Below are positions 7,075-15,085 of a stretch of DNA of 33,766 bases, piece after piece (the first letter of the stretch is position 1; every line of letters starts with the position of its first letter). Made by a program: the position numbers and the translations under genes. Source of the stretch: Calothrix anomala FACHB-343 (lineage in GTDB: Bacteria > Cyanobacteriota > Cyanobacteriia > Cyanobacteriales > Nostocaceae); contig NZ_JACJQG010000092.1 of the NCBI RefSeq assembly GCF_014696435.1, positions 1 through 33,766 on the forward strand. Reading direction: 5' to 3'. Below the pieces are notes generated by a model, which searched no databases, was not told where the DNA came from, and saw only the letters and a list, made by a program, of their open reading frames with translations.

Positions 7075-7692
7075 ATTTAAAAGTTCGCTAGGATGATGAA
7101 TCAAAAAATCAGGTTTTTGTTTCGCTAGCACTTCTGGTGAATTAAAACCCCAACCTACTGCAATCACCTTAATATTAGCTTTTTTCGATGCTTCTATATC
7201 TCTAGTTTCATCGCCCACATAAATAACTTGTTGGGGTTTAATCTGCTTTTGTCTCAACACATTATTGATAATTGTTGTTTTCCCAAAAATTGTCACACCT
7301 GAATAAATAAAATCAAACAAACTCGCTAAATCGTTAATTTTTAGGAACTCCGTTACATTATCTTGAGAATTAGAAGTAATAATCCCCAGTTTGTAACCAT
7401 GCTGCTTGAGTTCTATCAATGCTTCTTGAATTCCAGAAATAGGTTTAAATTCGTGAATCTTATTTTTTAACTCTGATTTCACCTTTTTAACTAAAAAAGG
7501 TATCTTCAAAACCGAAATACCCGAATATTTAATAATTTCCCTTGATGTTAAATTCCTCAACAAAGCTAATTCTTGGGGAGAAATTTGCACATAACCAAAC
7601 TCTAAAGCGAAACGATTAGCAATACCTACAAGCGCATCTAATGTATCTGCAATCGTGCCATCAAAATCAAAGATAATTACTTTCTGAGTCAT
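7057..7692 (-). CDS. HAD-superfamily hydrolase (phosphoglycolate phosphatase-like)
   Basis: A 211-aa phosphatase-type HAD protein. Motif I is DFDGT at 9-13, with nucleophile D9 and acid D11. Motif II is the ITSNS segment near residues 104-108, a motif III lysine follows in FGKTT, and motif IV is GDETRDIEA. The cap region between motif I and about residue 80 is helical, as in the Gph/beta-phosphoglucomutase subfamily, so a small phosphorylated metabolite is expected; which one cannot be told. The ATG overlaps the 3' end of queG by 26 nt (7667-7692), which indicates co-transcription and translational coupling. The last six residues (NVIRNS) and the TAA are encoded by TAATTCG-type heptamers, so the natural C-terminus was probably remodelled by repeat insertion. 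The enzyme class is secure and the substrate is not. Confidence 0.88.
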   Translation of the reverse strand: MTQKVIIFDFDGTIADTLDALVGIANRFALEFGYVQISPQELALLRNLTSREIIKYSGISVLKIPFLVKKVKSELKNKIHEFKPISGIQEALIELKQHGYKLGIITSNSQDNVTEFLKINDLASLFDFIYSGVTIFGKTTIINNVLRQKQIKPQQVIYVGDETRDIEASKKANIKVIAVGWGFNSPEVLAKQKPDFLIHHPSELLNVIRNS

Positions 7693-8641
7693 TCTGTTGC
7701 CTGGATGCGTCTAGATTAGCACGGGCATTACGTCGTAACATTTCTGGTTTAATCCGCCGCAAAGCTGATGCTGGAAATTGTCGTTCCCACTCCTCATCTG
7801 TGATTTCTGCTAATTCTATCAGCTTCGGTGCCACATTCCCAGGATAAGGATGAAATTCTGCCACATCAGTCTCCTGAGAAAAACGGAGATTCCACGGACA
7901 AACATCTTGACAGATATCACAACCTGCAACCCAGCCATTTAAATGAGATTGGACGCCTTCAGGCAATGTTTCAGCGCGATTTTCAATTGTATGATAGGCA
8001 ATGCAGCGATTAGCATCTACTACATAAGGACTAGTAATTGCACCAGTAGGACAAGCATCCAAACAGCGAGTACAGGTACCACAATGTTGCGTAGCGGGGC
8101 GATCGCTCTCTAATGATAAATTAGTGATAATCTCCCCTAAAAATACCCAAGAACCGTATTCTCGCGTAATTACATTCCCGTTTTTGGCAATCCAACCAAT
8201 CCCAGCCTTTTGCGCCCAAACTTTATCCTGTACCGGGCCTGTATCTGCATAATATATCGCTTTCACATCTTCATTTAGCGATCGCAACCAGATAGTCAAA
8301 GCCTTGAGTTTTTTATCCATCACCTTGTGATAATCTCTCCCCCAACCATAACGGGAAATCTTGGCGTATTCCTCACCTTCTGGACGTTGATGTGGGGTGT
8401 AGTAATTTAATGCTACACAAATTAGCGATCGCCCTTCTGGCATCACTAAGTGTATATCCTGACGCTTGGGGTTCGCCATCCATCCCATATCGGCGTTGTA
8501 ACCCAAGGCTATCCATGCTTGTAAACGTTGCGCTGCTATCTCGTCTACCTCATCTATAGCCGCAATCCCTACCTTGTGAAATCCCAACTCCTGAGCTTTT
8601 TTCTTTACCACATCACTCGTGGTTATGCCAGAGTTATTCAT
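7667..8641 (-). CDS. queG: Epoxyqueuosine reductase QueG
   Basis: This cobalamin and iron-sulfur enzyme carries out the last step of queuosine synthesis, reducing epoxyqueuosine to queuosine in the tRNA anticodon. From the chosen ATG the protein has 324 aa. The cobalamin-binding N-terminal domain includes RYGWGRDYH and YADTGPVQDK. Two 4Fe-4S motifs follow, CGTCTRCLDACPTG and CDICQDVCPWN, and the C-terminal region is helical (ALRRIKPEMLRRNA). An upstream in-frame start at 8674 would add eleven residues not expected in the family, so MNNSGITT at 8641 is preferred. Its stop overlaps the HAD start by 26 nt. It sits between the two HCP genes with no evident functional link to carotenoids. One HIP1 site lies at about 8098 and two others further 5'. 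High confidence. Confidence 0.95.
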   Translation of the reverse strand: MNNSGITTSDVVKKKAQELGFHKVGIAAIDEVDEIAAQRLQAWIALGYNADMGWMANPKRQDIHLVMPEGRSLICVALNYYTPHQRPEGEEYAKISRYGWGRDYHKVMDKKLKALTIWLRSLNEDVKAIYYADTGPVQDKVWAQKAGIGWIAKNGNVITREYGSWVFLGEIITNLSLESDRPATQHCGTCTRCLDACPTGAITSPYVVDANRCIAYHTIENRAETLPEGVQSHLNGWVAGCDICQDVCPWNLRFSQETDVAEFHPYPGNVAPKLIELAEITDEEWERQFPASALRRIKPEMLRRNARANLDASRQQNDSESNYL

Positions 8642-8857
8642 TTTTCTTATATAAATTTTGCCTAATGGCGGCACTTCAATTCTACTCTATACAGTCAATA
8701 CCTTGGTGTTTAATTTACTATCCATACCATTTGTAACTTTTATTTGCGTTTTATTAAGAAATGCTGCAATATGTACATCAAGAGGACAAGCAACCCAGAG
8801 TGATGCACGCCTCCTACTATTTTGCAGAAAACTTATAAAATTGACTGCGGTGCAATC

Positions 8858-9379
8858 ATGACATTCACTTCTGATTCAGCCTCAACCCGTTTTTCTTCAG
8901 CTTTCAATTACAGCATCCAAGCAGGTGATGTTGTTACCTCCAGCATTGCTGTATTTAAAAGCCTCAATGTAGATGACCAACTAGCAGTACTGTGGTACGC
9001 ATACACCGAAATGGGACGTTCCATCACCCCAGCTGCTACCGGTGCAGCTCGTTTACAATTCGCAGAAGGTCTGCTGCAACAAATTAAACAAATGTCTCAT
9101 ACGCAGCAGTTAGAGGTAATGCGCGACCTAGCTGCTAAAAGAAATACTCAATTTTCTCGTTCTTATGGCGTTCTCGGTACCAATACTAAGTTGGCTTTCT
9201 GGTATGAATTATCAGAATTAATGGTTCAAGGAACAGTTATACCTGTACCAGCAGGCTATCAAATTTCTCGTGATGCTGCACAAGTACTCAAAACACTGAG
9301 AGAGCTAGATTTTGGTCAACAAATCACAGTCTTCCGCAAGGTAGTCTCCGACATGGGTATTGACCCTTTCGCTGACTAA
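8858..9379 (+). CDS. Helical carotenoid protein (OCP N-terminal-domain homologue), copy 2
   Basis: A 173-aa soluble helical carotenoid-binding protein, very close to the OCP N-terminal domain. The pocket segments are LWYAYTEMGRSITPAATG (45-62), with Y49 at the OCP Tyr44 place, and KLAFWYELSELM (111-122), with W115 at the OCP Trp110 place. The C-terminus ends MGIDPFAD without a linker to an NTF2 domain. An in-frame ATG at 8822 would add twelve residues unlike the family, so 8858 is taken as start; no clear binding site was seen for either. The next gene on the strand is a CTDH, 494 nt downstream. HCP-CTDH neighbours are known for some HCP clades (HCP4/5 type), and this copy is the likely partner. 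A strong hairpin follows the stop. Confidence 0.93.
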   Translation: MTFTSDSASTRFSSAFNYSIQAGDVVTSSIAVFKSLNVDDQLAVLWYAYTEMGRSITPAATGAARLQFAEGLLQQIKQMSHTQQLEVMRDLAAKRNTQFSRSYGVLGTNTKLAFWYELSELMVQGTVIPVPAGYQISRDAAQVLKTLRELDFGQQITVFRKVVSDMGIDPFAD

Positions 9380-9405
9380 ACTTTTCGCAATTTGCAACTA
9401 AGAAA

Positions 9406-9443
9406 GGCAATGTTCGCCAGATTATAATTTGGAGAACATTGCC
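9406..9443 (+). terminator. Strong hairpin downstream of HCP copy 2 (no U-tract)
   Basis: GGCAATGTTC (9406-9415) and GAACATTGCC (9434-9443) form a perfect 10-bp stem with an 18-nt loop, 27 nt after the HCP stop. No run of T follows, so it may be an mRNA 3' stabiliser or a repeat relic rather than a true intrinsic terminator. Confidence 0.45.
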
Positions 9444-9873
9444 CAACCTACGGGTATATTAAAAATCACAGAGCAGTCTAGCATCAGTGAATTATTATTT
9501 TTCAGATCCCTAGCGAGAAACATAGATAACTTATTAAAACTACATCAAACGTCACGCCAAGATCCATATAAGTCTAGCGTTTGCGGATTATTTAATTACT
9601 GAGTAAAGTTAAACTATTACGAATTATTAATTATCCTACATTCAAGGGTTTAAGACTCTTTAGCCGATACCTAGTAGATTTTCAGTGGGGGTTTAAATCC
9701 CAGACTGAAAATGTCTTGAATTTTGAATTTTGAATTTTGAATTTTGAATTGTTATTTGCCTCCATCCGGAGAAAGACTTGCCAATAACAAAGCAATATAT
9801 ACCAATAGCAGCTTTTTTTTGTCTGGCTTTGTAATCAAGATGGATATTTAGCTAGTCTAACAAAGGTAATTTT
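9444..9873. other. HCP-CTDH spacer with hairpin and GAATTTT heptamers
   Basis: There is no gene. A 9-bp stem, ATTTTCAGT (9678-9686) with ACTGAAAAT (9704-9712), encloses a further GGG/CCC pairing. Five perfect GAATTTT heptamers follow at 9718-9752. The CTDH promoter should lie between about 9760 and 9860. With the hairpin upstream this argues that HCP and CTDH are separate transcripts. Confidence 0.65.
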
Positions 9874-10299
9874 ATGACAGCTGCTGAATTAAAAGCGACA
9901 ACAAAAACAGAAGAATTTTCTATCGAGGGAATTACAGAAACCACAATTGCGCGGTACTTTCAAACCCTCAACGCCGGAGAATTTACAGCCACAGCAGCCT
10001 TGTTTGCTGAAGATGGTATCATGTATCCGCCATTTGAATCTGGTTTTGTCGGGCCAGATGCGATCGCAACCTATCTAGAACAAGAAGCTCAAGGTATCAA
10101 AGCCGAGCCACAGCGAGGAATCACAGAAATTTTACCTAACGCACAAATTCAAGTCCAGGTAGCTGGAAAAGCTTTCACATCCTGGTGTGGCGTTAACGTC
10201 TTATGGCTATTTATTCTCAACCAGCAAAGACAAATAGTAGAAACTAGAATTAAACTCCTAGCTTCGCCGCAAGAGTTACTGGCTATGCGTCGCGATTAA
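9874..10299 (+). CDS. C-terminal domain homologue of OCP (CTDH), NTF2-like carotenoid carrier
   Basis: A 141-aa NTF2-like protein equal to the OCP C-terminal domain. CTDHs form carotenoid-bridged homodimers and deliver carotenoid to HCPs, and can extract it from membranes. Visible features are the NTF2 helix with RYFQTLNAGEF (28-38), the FAEDGIMYPPFES strand (44-56), FVGPDAIATYL, the core strands around QVAGKAFTSWCGVNVLW (95-111), and a closing helix with LLASPQELL, as in OCP. C105 stands where CTDHs of the disulfide-forming clade keep a cysteine (about Cys103 in the studied Anabaena protein), so redox-gated dimerisation is likely. It is downstream of HCP copy 2 on the same strand and convergent with the 150-aa gene, only 32 nt apart. 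The assignment is firm; the redox role is inferred from family work. Confidence 0.93.
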   Translation: MTAAELKATTKTEEFSIEGITETTIARYFQTLNAGEFTATAALFAEDGIMYPPFESGFVGPDAIATYLEQEAQGIKAEPQRGITEILPNAQIQVQVAGKAFTSWCGVNVLWLFILNQQRQIVETRIKLLASPQELLAMRRD

Positions 10300-10331
10300 G
10301 CAGCTAACAGCCAATTAAAATCTTAATTTTC

Positions 10332-10784
10332 TTAGCTTTGAGAAACTGCTGTTTCCTGAAAAGCTCTGAATAACAATTTTCTCCCTAATTCCACATCAGA
10401 TGGCGCACATTGCCAATCGGGGTGTGCTGTCATCAACAAACTATCTAAAGTTTCGCGATCGAATAAATGCCATACTGGTGCGCCATTGATTTCATCTTCT
10501 ACTGCGTAACAATGATCGCTAACACAGTGAATTTGGCAATCACTGGCAATTCTAGTCAAAGTCATTTGCTCTCCAGGCTCTAGAGAGCGGAAGCGCTCAA
10601 TAGCTTGCTTCAGTTCACTTTTGCTAGATACTGTTAATCCCGGAATAGCTACTGTTAAATTACTGTTGCCATTCACTGCAACCCAATAGTGACGACTGGG
10701 GTCAATTCCCTCTAGCCAAGGTAATTCATCATCAAGGCGATAGCGTGGTGACAAACAAAATAAAGCTTCCATAGGAAGAAACAT
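10332..10784 (-). CDS. Hypothetical 150-aa cyanobacterial protein
   Basis: The family is not recognised. It is a soluble protein with mixed alpha/beta composition. A conserved-looking N-terminal stretch (SPRYRLDDELPWLEGIDPSRHYW) suggests a substrate or partner surface. Three cysteines cluster in the middle and late part (DCQIHC, SDHC), and the C-terminal helix holds RKLLFRAF. There is no signal peptide or membrane segment. A second in-frame ATG at 10772 (MEALFCLS) is an equally possible start; neither has a clear binding site. The gene is convergent with CTDH (32 nt apart) and lies 173 nt downstream of the RsbW-like kinase on the same strand, so it might be the last gene of that signalling block. 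The region before its start holds nested inverted repeats. Confidence 0.7.
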   Translation of the reverse strand: MFLPMEALFCLSPRYRLDDELPWLEGIDPSRHYWVAVNGNSNLTVAIPGLTVSSKSELKQAIERFRSLEPGEQMTLTRIASDCQIHCVSDHCYAVEDEINGAPVWHLFDRETLDSLLMTAHPDWQCAPSDVELGRKLLFRAFQETAVSQS

Positions 10785-10868
10785 GACTTAAGACTTCATT
10801 TGAGGTAAGTTTTAGCACCTAGCATGGTTGATCGATGCTAGATGCGATCGCAAGTCCTACCTTAAGTC
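10785..10868. repeat. Nested inverted repeats at the 5' edge of the 150-aa gene
   Basis: GACTTAAG (10785-10792) pairs with CTTAAGTC (10861-10868). Inside it, CTAGCAT (10819-10825) pairs with ATGCTAG (10835-10841). The outer arm touches the start codon at 10784, so in RNA the leader could fold over the initiation region. It may be an operator, a leader structure or a small foldback repeat. Confidence 0.5.
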
Positions 10869-10957
10869 TTAATAGTCCGATAAATAACACTAATAAATCA
10901 AATAAATTTAGCAAAAGTTATCAGTGTCGTTTACATTTCTCAATATTGGCAGAAAAT

Positions 10958-11383
10958 TTAACTTACTAGTTCTGGTAAAGTAGCTTCTAACTTCAAGCAG
11001 TTAGCACCATCTACCTGTAACTGATACTCTACCTTATCCATTAACCGATTCATAATTAGCCAACCATAGCCTCCTTCTTGTTTTTCCAGAGGATTTGGTG
11101 GAAAGTAGGTAGACATATCGAAACCTTCACCATAATCCCAAACTTCCAAAGCAAGATCCCGGTTTTTCAATTCCAAACGCAGTAATACTGGTAAATTAGC
11201 CTGTTCCTTATGGGCATGACGTACCACATTAGAGTAAGCTTCTACCAAAGCTAGCCGCAAACGACTTGATTGTCGTGACCAATCAACCGATTCTCCTAAC
11301 TGGATTTTTAAGCATCCTAACAACCAGTTTTCGACAATATTTAAAAAATTCAAGTCACTAGGTACATGTAGCTCACTTTTCAT
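10958..11383 (-). CDS. RsbW-like serine kinase / anti-sigma factor (HATPase_c)
   Basis: A 141-aa GHKL-fold kinase of the RsbW/SpoIIAB type, which phosphorylates a STAS antagonist or sequesters a target protein in partner-switching. The N-box is EAYSNVVRHAH, with E48, N52 and H56. The G1 box is DYGEGF at 83-88, and the G2 box GGYGWLIM is at 104-111. All ATP-binding motifs are intact and no sensor domain is attached. The start lies 3 nt after the stop of the upstream REC-GAF-PP2C gene, so the two are certainly one operon, kinase and opposing phosphatase. The STAS partner expected for such a pair is not adjacent; a candidate lies at 18635-19003. Whether the final target is a sigma factor or another regulator cannot be seen. 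Confidence 0.9.
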   Translation of the reverse strand: MKSELHVPSDLNFLNIVENWLLGCLKIQLGESVDWSRQSSRLRLALVEAYSNVVRHAHKEQANLPVLLRLELKNRDLALEVWDYGEGFDMSTYFPPNPLEKQEGGYGWLIMNRLMDKVEYQLQVDGANCLKLEATLPELVS

Positions 11384-11386
11384 TAC

Positions 11387-13057
11387 TTACAAAACCTCCA
11401 ATGAAAGTATAGTTTGGTCATCTTCTTGAACTGGGCTGTTTGCCTGGATACGAGTCAATAAATCACTAAGATAAAGGGGTTTCGGTTGTTGTTGTAAAAG
11501 TTGCCAAAGACCGTCTTGATTTAGCATAGATCTGCTAGATACCTGACCATTATCTTCGGTATTGTTACATTTAAACACACTATTTGATACCATTGCTTCT
11601 GTAATTCCATCACTGGTTAGCAGCAATATATCATTGGAATTTAATACTAAGTTGCCAGACTGTGCTTGCCATTTCGGCAAGATACCTAAGGGAACGCTGC
11701 GAACCTTGAGATATTGGGGTTGTTCTAGTCCAGTCGTAGACGACCAAAGTAAAGGATATATGTGCCCAGCATTAGCATAGACAAGTTCTTTAGTACTGGG
11801 GGTATAACATGCTAAGACGAGAGTGATAAAGCAATTGTTACTAATCAAATCATCGGACATAGCATAATTCAGATTTTGCATGACTATATTTGGCGCAGCT
11901 GGTGTTTCTTGAGATAGTTCTCTGCGTAACACAGAAATCGCACTAGCCATAAACAAAGCTGCTGGTACGCCTTTACCAGAAACATCACCCACCGCTATCC
12001 ATAAGTCGCCTTTGGGATGAACAAACACCTCAAAGAAATCTCCGCCTACTTCCCGCGCCGCATAGCAGCAAGCTTGTACTTTCGCACCCTTAATATCAGG
12101 TAAACTTTGCCTGAGTAGGTTATTTTGAATTTGCCGAGCAACTTCTAATTCAGCGCGAATTTGGTGTTGTTTTTCTTGCAGGCGCTGGTAGAGTTTTGCC
12201 TGAGACAAGGCTAAAGCTGCTTGTTCAGCCACACCCGCAATCAATTCGATGTCTTCATGCTGCCAAGAATGATCTTGCCCTTTTTGATACAGAGCCAGTA
12301 CAGCCAGCAGTTGTTGTTGGTAAGACAATGGCACAACTAATTGATGACAAGGATTCCCCTCATCTGTACCTTGAGTCAGTTGATACTGACGAGTTGCCAA
12401 TACTTTTTCAATTAAAGAGCTAGGGTCAAATGTATCTGTTAAGGCATTGAAATAAGGAGCTTGATAAGAAAAAACATCTGGGATTAAGCAATCCCCCTCA
12501 ACAGGCCTCAAGAAACAACAAGTAGTTTCAAATGTTTCGCCAATAGTTGCGACTATCTTTTGCAGCATACTGTCATAGTCTAAAGACTCGCGAATTGCTG
12601 TTGTAACCGCATTAAATAAAGATTCTCGCCGTAAAGCTCTGCGTAACTCTTGAGTTCTTTTTTTGACTAAGCGATAAGTATCAGTAGCTTGTTCAACCAG
12701 CGCCTTTAACCGTTGAGGATTCCAGGGTTTGGTGATGTACTTAAATACCTGACCTGAGTTAATTGCATCTACCAAGTCTTCGACATCAGTAAAACCAGTC
12801 AGCAAAATCCTGATTGTATCGGGAAAACGCTCTACCGTGCGGCTCAAGAATTCCGTGCCGTTCATTTCTGGCATTCTTTGGTCAGAAATAATCACAGCCA
12901 TTTCGCCTTCTTTGTCTAATATTTCCAGTGCACTCAGGGCGTGATTGGCTTGATATACATCAAAATCCCGTCTAAAAGTGCGGTAGAGTAAATCTAAATT
13001 ATCTGGCTCATCATCTACCACCATGAGCTTGAGTTTGCTTCCCTCGATTTCAGTCAT
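11387..13057 (-). CDS. Response regulator with GAF and SpoIIE/RsbU-type PP2C phosphatase domains
   Basis: A 556-aa three-domain signalling protein. The N-terminal receiver (about 10-130) has acidic pair D15-D16, phospho-acceptor D59 in ISDQRMP, and the ITKPW lysine. A GAF domain follows at about 150-290. A short coiled linker (LQEKQHQIRAELEVARQIQ) leads to a PPM/SpoIIE phosphatase from about 310, with GGDFFE, GDVSGKG, NAGH, TSDGITEA and a terminal EDDQT, so the metal ligands are present. It should dephosphorylate a phospho-STAS protein when its receiver is phosphorylated or its GAF ligand changes, opposing the kinase encoded 3 nt downstream. No histidine kinase is in the window. The segment around SSRSMLNQDG, before the last motif, is a low-complexity insert. 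Domain calls are firm; input and output are inferred. Confidence 0.93.
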   Translation of the reverse strand: MTEIEGSKLKLMVVDDEPDNLDLLYRTFRRDFDVYQANHALSALEILDKEGEMAVIISDQRMPEMNGTEFLSRTVERFPDTIRILLTGFTDVEDLVDAINSGQVFKYITKPWNPQRLKALVEQATDTYRLVKKRTQELRRALRRESLFNAVTTAIRESLDYDSMLQKIVATIGETFETTCCFLRPVEGDCLIPDVFSYQAPYFNALTDTFDPSSLIEKVLATRQYQLTQGTDEGNPCHQLVVPLSYQQQLLAVLALYQKGQDHSWQHEDIELIAGVAEQAALALSQAKLYQRLQEKQHQIRAELEVARQIQNNLLRQSLPDIKGAKVQACCYAAREVGGDFFEVFVHPKGDLWIAVGDVSGKGVPAALFMASAISVLRRELSQETPAAPNIVMQNLNYAMSDDLISNNCFITLVLACYTPSTKELVYANAGHIYPLLWSSTTGLEQPQYLKVRSVPLGILPKWQAQSGNLVLNSNDILLLTSDGITEAMVSNSVFKCNNTEDNGQVSSRSMLNQDGLWQLLQQQPKPLYLSDLLTRIQANSPVQEDDQTILSLEVL

Positions 13058-13333
13058 ATGTGACTTTAACTTTTTGGATACTGGTATTGAGCAAAAGTGT
13101 TATTTTTATGACACCTAATAAATAATGACATAATCAAAAATCAACACCATATAGTGTAGGCAAGCGATAACCACCAGAAAAGAAAGCTCTTTCCAGGGTA
13201 TATGGCTAGCAGGCGCACAAATCAAATAGAAGTCCTATAGAAAAGATACCCACTTTGCACGCAAATATTTTGCTCGGGGTTGTAGATTTTTTATCATCCT
13301 TCGTTTCCGAACAGAAAATGGCTCAACTTCAAC

Positions 13334-14053
13334 TTAGCCAACCAATCCCGAGCGCAAAGCACGAACTGCAGCTTGAGTGCGATCGTCAGCACATAGCTTG
13401 TTTAAAATATTTCGGACATGAGTTTTCACTGTCCCCACTGTGATGTAAAGCCTTTCTGCGATGACTGCATTGCTACAACCTTCGACAATCAACTGTAATA
13501 CTTCTAATTCTCTGTCTGTCAGGATGTAAGGATCTATATGTTCTTGAGCCTCCCCAGTGCCAGAGTTATTAAAGTTATTTCGAGTCTCTAATGATACTAA
13601 ATCTTGTTTAGCTGGATTTTGTTGTGCTTGTTGTAAGACAATCCTCGCGATCGCCGGATCTATCCAGGCATTGCCATTGTAAGTGACTCGCACTGCCTCT
13701 AGCAAATTATCAAATTTAATATCCTTCATACAGTAAGAATCAGCTCCAGCCGCAAAAGCTGCAAGTACTGCTTCTTTGTTGTCTCTCAGTGTTAAAATTA
13801 ATACCTTAGTTTTTAACTCTGAGCCATTACTCGTAGACTTTAACTCCCGCGTCAACTCAATACCATCTTTATCTGGTAAGCCAATGTCTACAATCGCAAT
13901 ATCCGGTTGTAGCGTTTTCAGCATTTTTAGACCTTCCGCAGCATTGGCAGCTTCTCCTACAATTTCAATTTCCTCTTTTTGCAGTAGTGCTGTCCGAATA
14001 CCCACACGGGTGAGGTCATGATCTTCAATCAGAGCAATACGAATTTTACTCAT
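13334..14053 (-). CDS. LuxR/NarL-family response regulator
   Basis: A 239-aa DNA-binding response regulator. The receiver domain carries D11, phospho-acceptor D56 (IVDIGLP) and K110. A variable linker of about 45 residues follows (140-175), then a LuxR-type HTH at about 178-239 (LTDRELEVLQLI, then VGTVKTHVRNIL recognition helix). A TTG two codons upstream could extend it to 14059, but the ATG at 14053 is the natural start. It is transcribed in the same direction as the phosphatase-kinase pair, 276 nt upstream of them, so it may be functionally tied, but no partner kinase is present. The linker is rich in Asn and Gln. About 1 kb of empty sequence lies upstream. Family certain, regulon unknown. 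Confidence 0.92.
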   Translation of the reverse strand: MSKIRIALIEDHDLTRVGIRTALLQKEEIEIVGEAANAAEGLKMLKTLQPDIAIVDIGLPDKDGIELTRELKSTSNGSELKTKVLILTLRDNKEAVLAAFAAGADSYCMKDIKFDNLLEAVRVTYNGNAWIDPAIARIVLQQAQQNPAKQDLVSLETRNNFNNSGTGEAQEHIDPYILTDRELEVLQLIVEGCSNAVIAERLYITVGTVKTHVRNILNKLCADDRTQAAVRALRSGLVG

Positions 14054-15085
14054 AGTCAACTTCCGCCCGTTACACTACCTTAAACTGTAAAATCGAGTTT
14101 ACTCAAAACTTGTAGGAAATGCAGTCACCAACATTTGTACAAAAATGTAAAAATGCTTTATGAGTAAGGCTAACACGTGAAGGTGCTACCAATGCCATAG
14201 GCAATCATTCTCTCAGGAAAGTGACAATCTCATCATAGAATTAAGAAAGCTAAACCCCAACTCAATGCAGTGGGTAGCAATTAAATTTATTTTGCTGATT
14301 ATTGCTAGAGATTTACAACAATTACAGCACAAACACAACCACTAGGATCTTTAGGGAATAGGGAATTTTCAGATCCTTATTCTACCTTGCGCTGAGATAT
14401 AGGAGTTGCGCTAGGCTCAAACACTAAAGCGATCGCTTCAAAATATCCACTACTAGCAAAAAGCTGGAAAGACTATTTTTTCAGGCTTTTAGCTCAAGCA
14501 GATACCAGAAGGGGGTAACACACCTGTTTCTTATCTCTTGCTGATACTGATAATTAATTTGGGATTAATGAAGGAGTTAAGATTTGCCTGTAGGTGACAC
14601 TGATTACAGCCCAATAATAGAGAAGCTGCTACTTAAGTAGCTAGCATGAACTCTGAACCAGAGTTACATATACATACATTGCCCAATCTATCCAGAGCAT
14701 TCTTTAGCGCCTGGTAAATACTTACGAAGTTTGTACTTACCGAAAAGTATGAGTCATTTCCGACATTTCCAAAAATTTTCACCAGAGCGACTACCTATCT
14801 TAACATAAGATATTTTTCTTACTAAGAATAGGTAATATTTATGCCAATTCTCATTATTAGTTAGTACAATCTATAGTATCTGGTATTAAAATCTCACTTC
14901 ACTCATCAAATAAAATTACACAGTTAGCATCAAATTTTTCCAATAAATTTATCAGAAAATTTATTGAGTATTATATGCATCACCAGAAATTGCTGATAGC
15001 TAAAATAGCCACAGACAATATATTAAAAAATTTGATAAACTAACCTTCGAGAGACTGTGGTGTGAGGCTAAAGTAAAAATTGTCT
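14054..15085. other. About 1 kb intergenic region with a 14-bp palindrome
   Basis: This is the longest gene-free stretch. It is a divergent region between the response regulator and the WecG-type gene, so it must carry both promoters. I see one HIP1 site (near 14429), a perfect palindrome GCTACTTAAGTAGC at 14628-14641, and short GGGAAT duplications near 14352. No coding frame, tRNA or known riboswitch was recognised. A non-coding RNA cannot be excluded. Confidence 0.55.

Noticed and set aside
8642-8674. Longer start for queG at 8674
   Set aside because: It adds residues not expected in the family; the ATG at 8641 gives a normal N-terminus.
8822-8857. Longer start for HCP copy 2 at 8822
   Set aside because: The extra residues (QKTYKIDCGAI) do not resemble HCP N-termini; the ATG at 8858 fits.
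13255-13443. 62-codon rightward ORF
   Set aside because: It overlaps the DNA-binding domain of the response regulator in antisense, with no binding site.
14054-15085. Coding gene or riboswitch in the 1-kb void
   Set aside because: No frame with start, binding site and plausible product, and no riboswitch motif recognised by eye.
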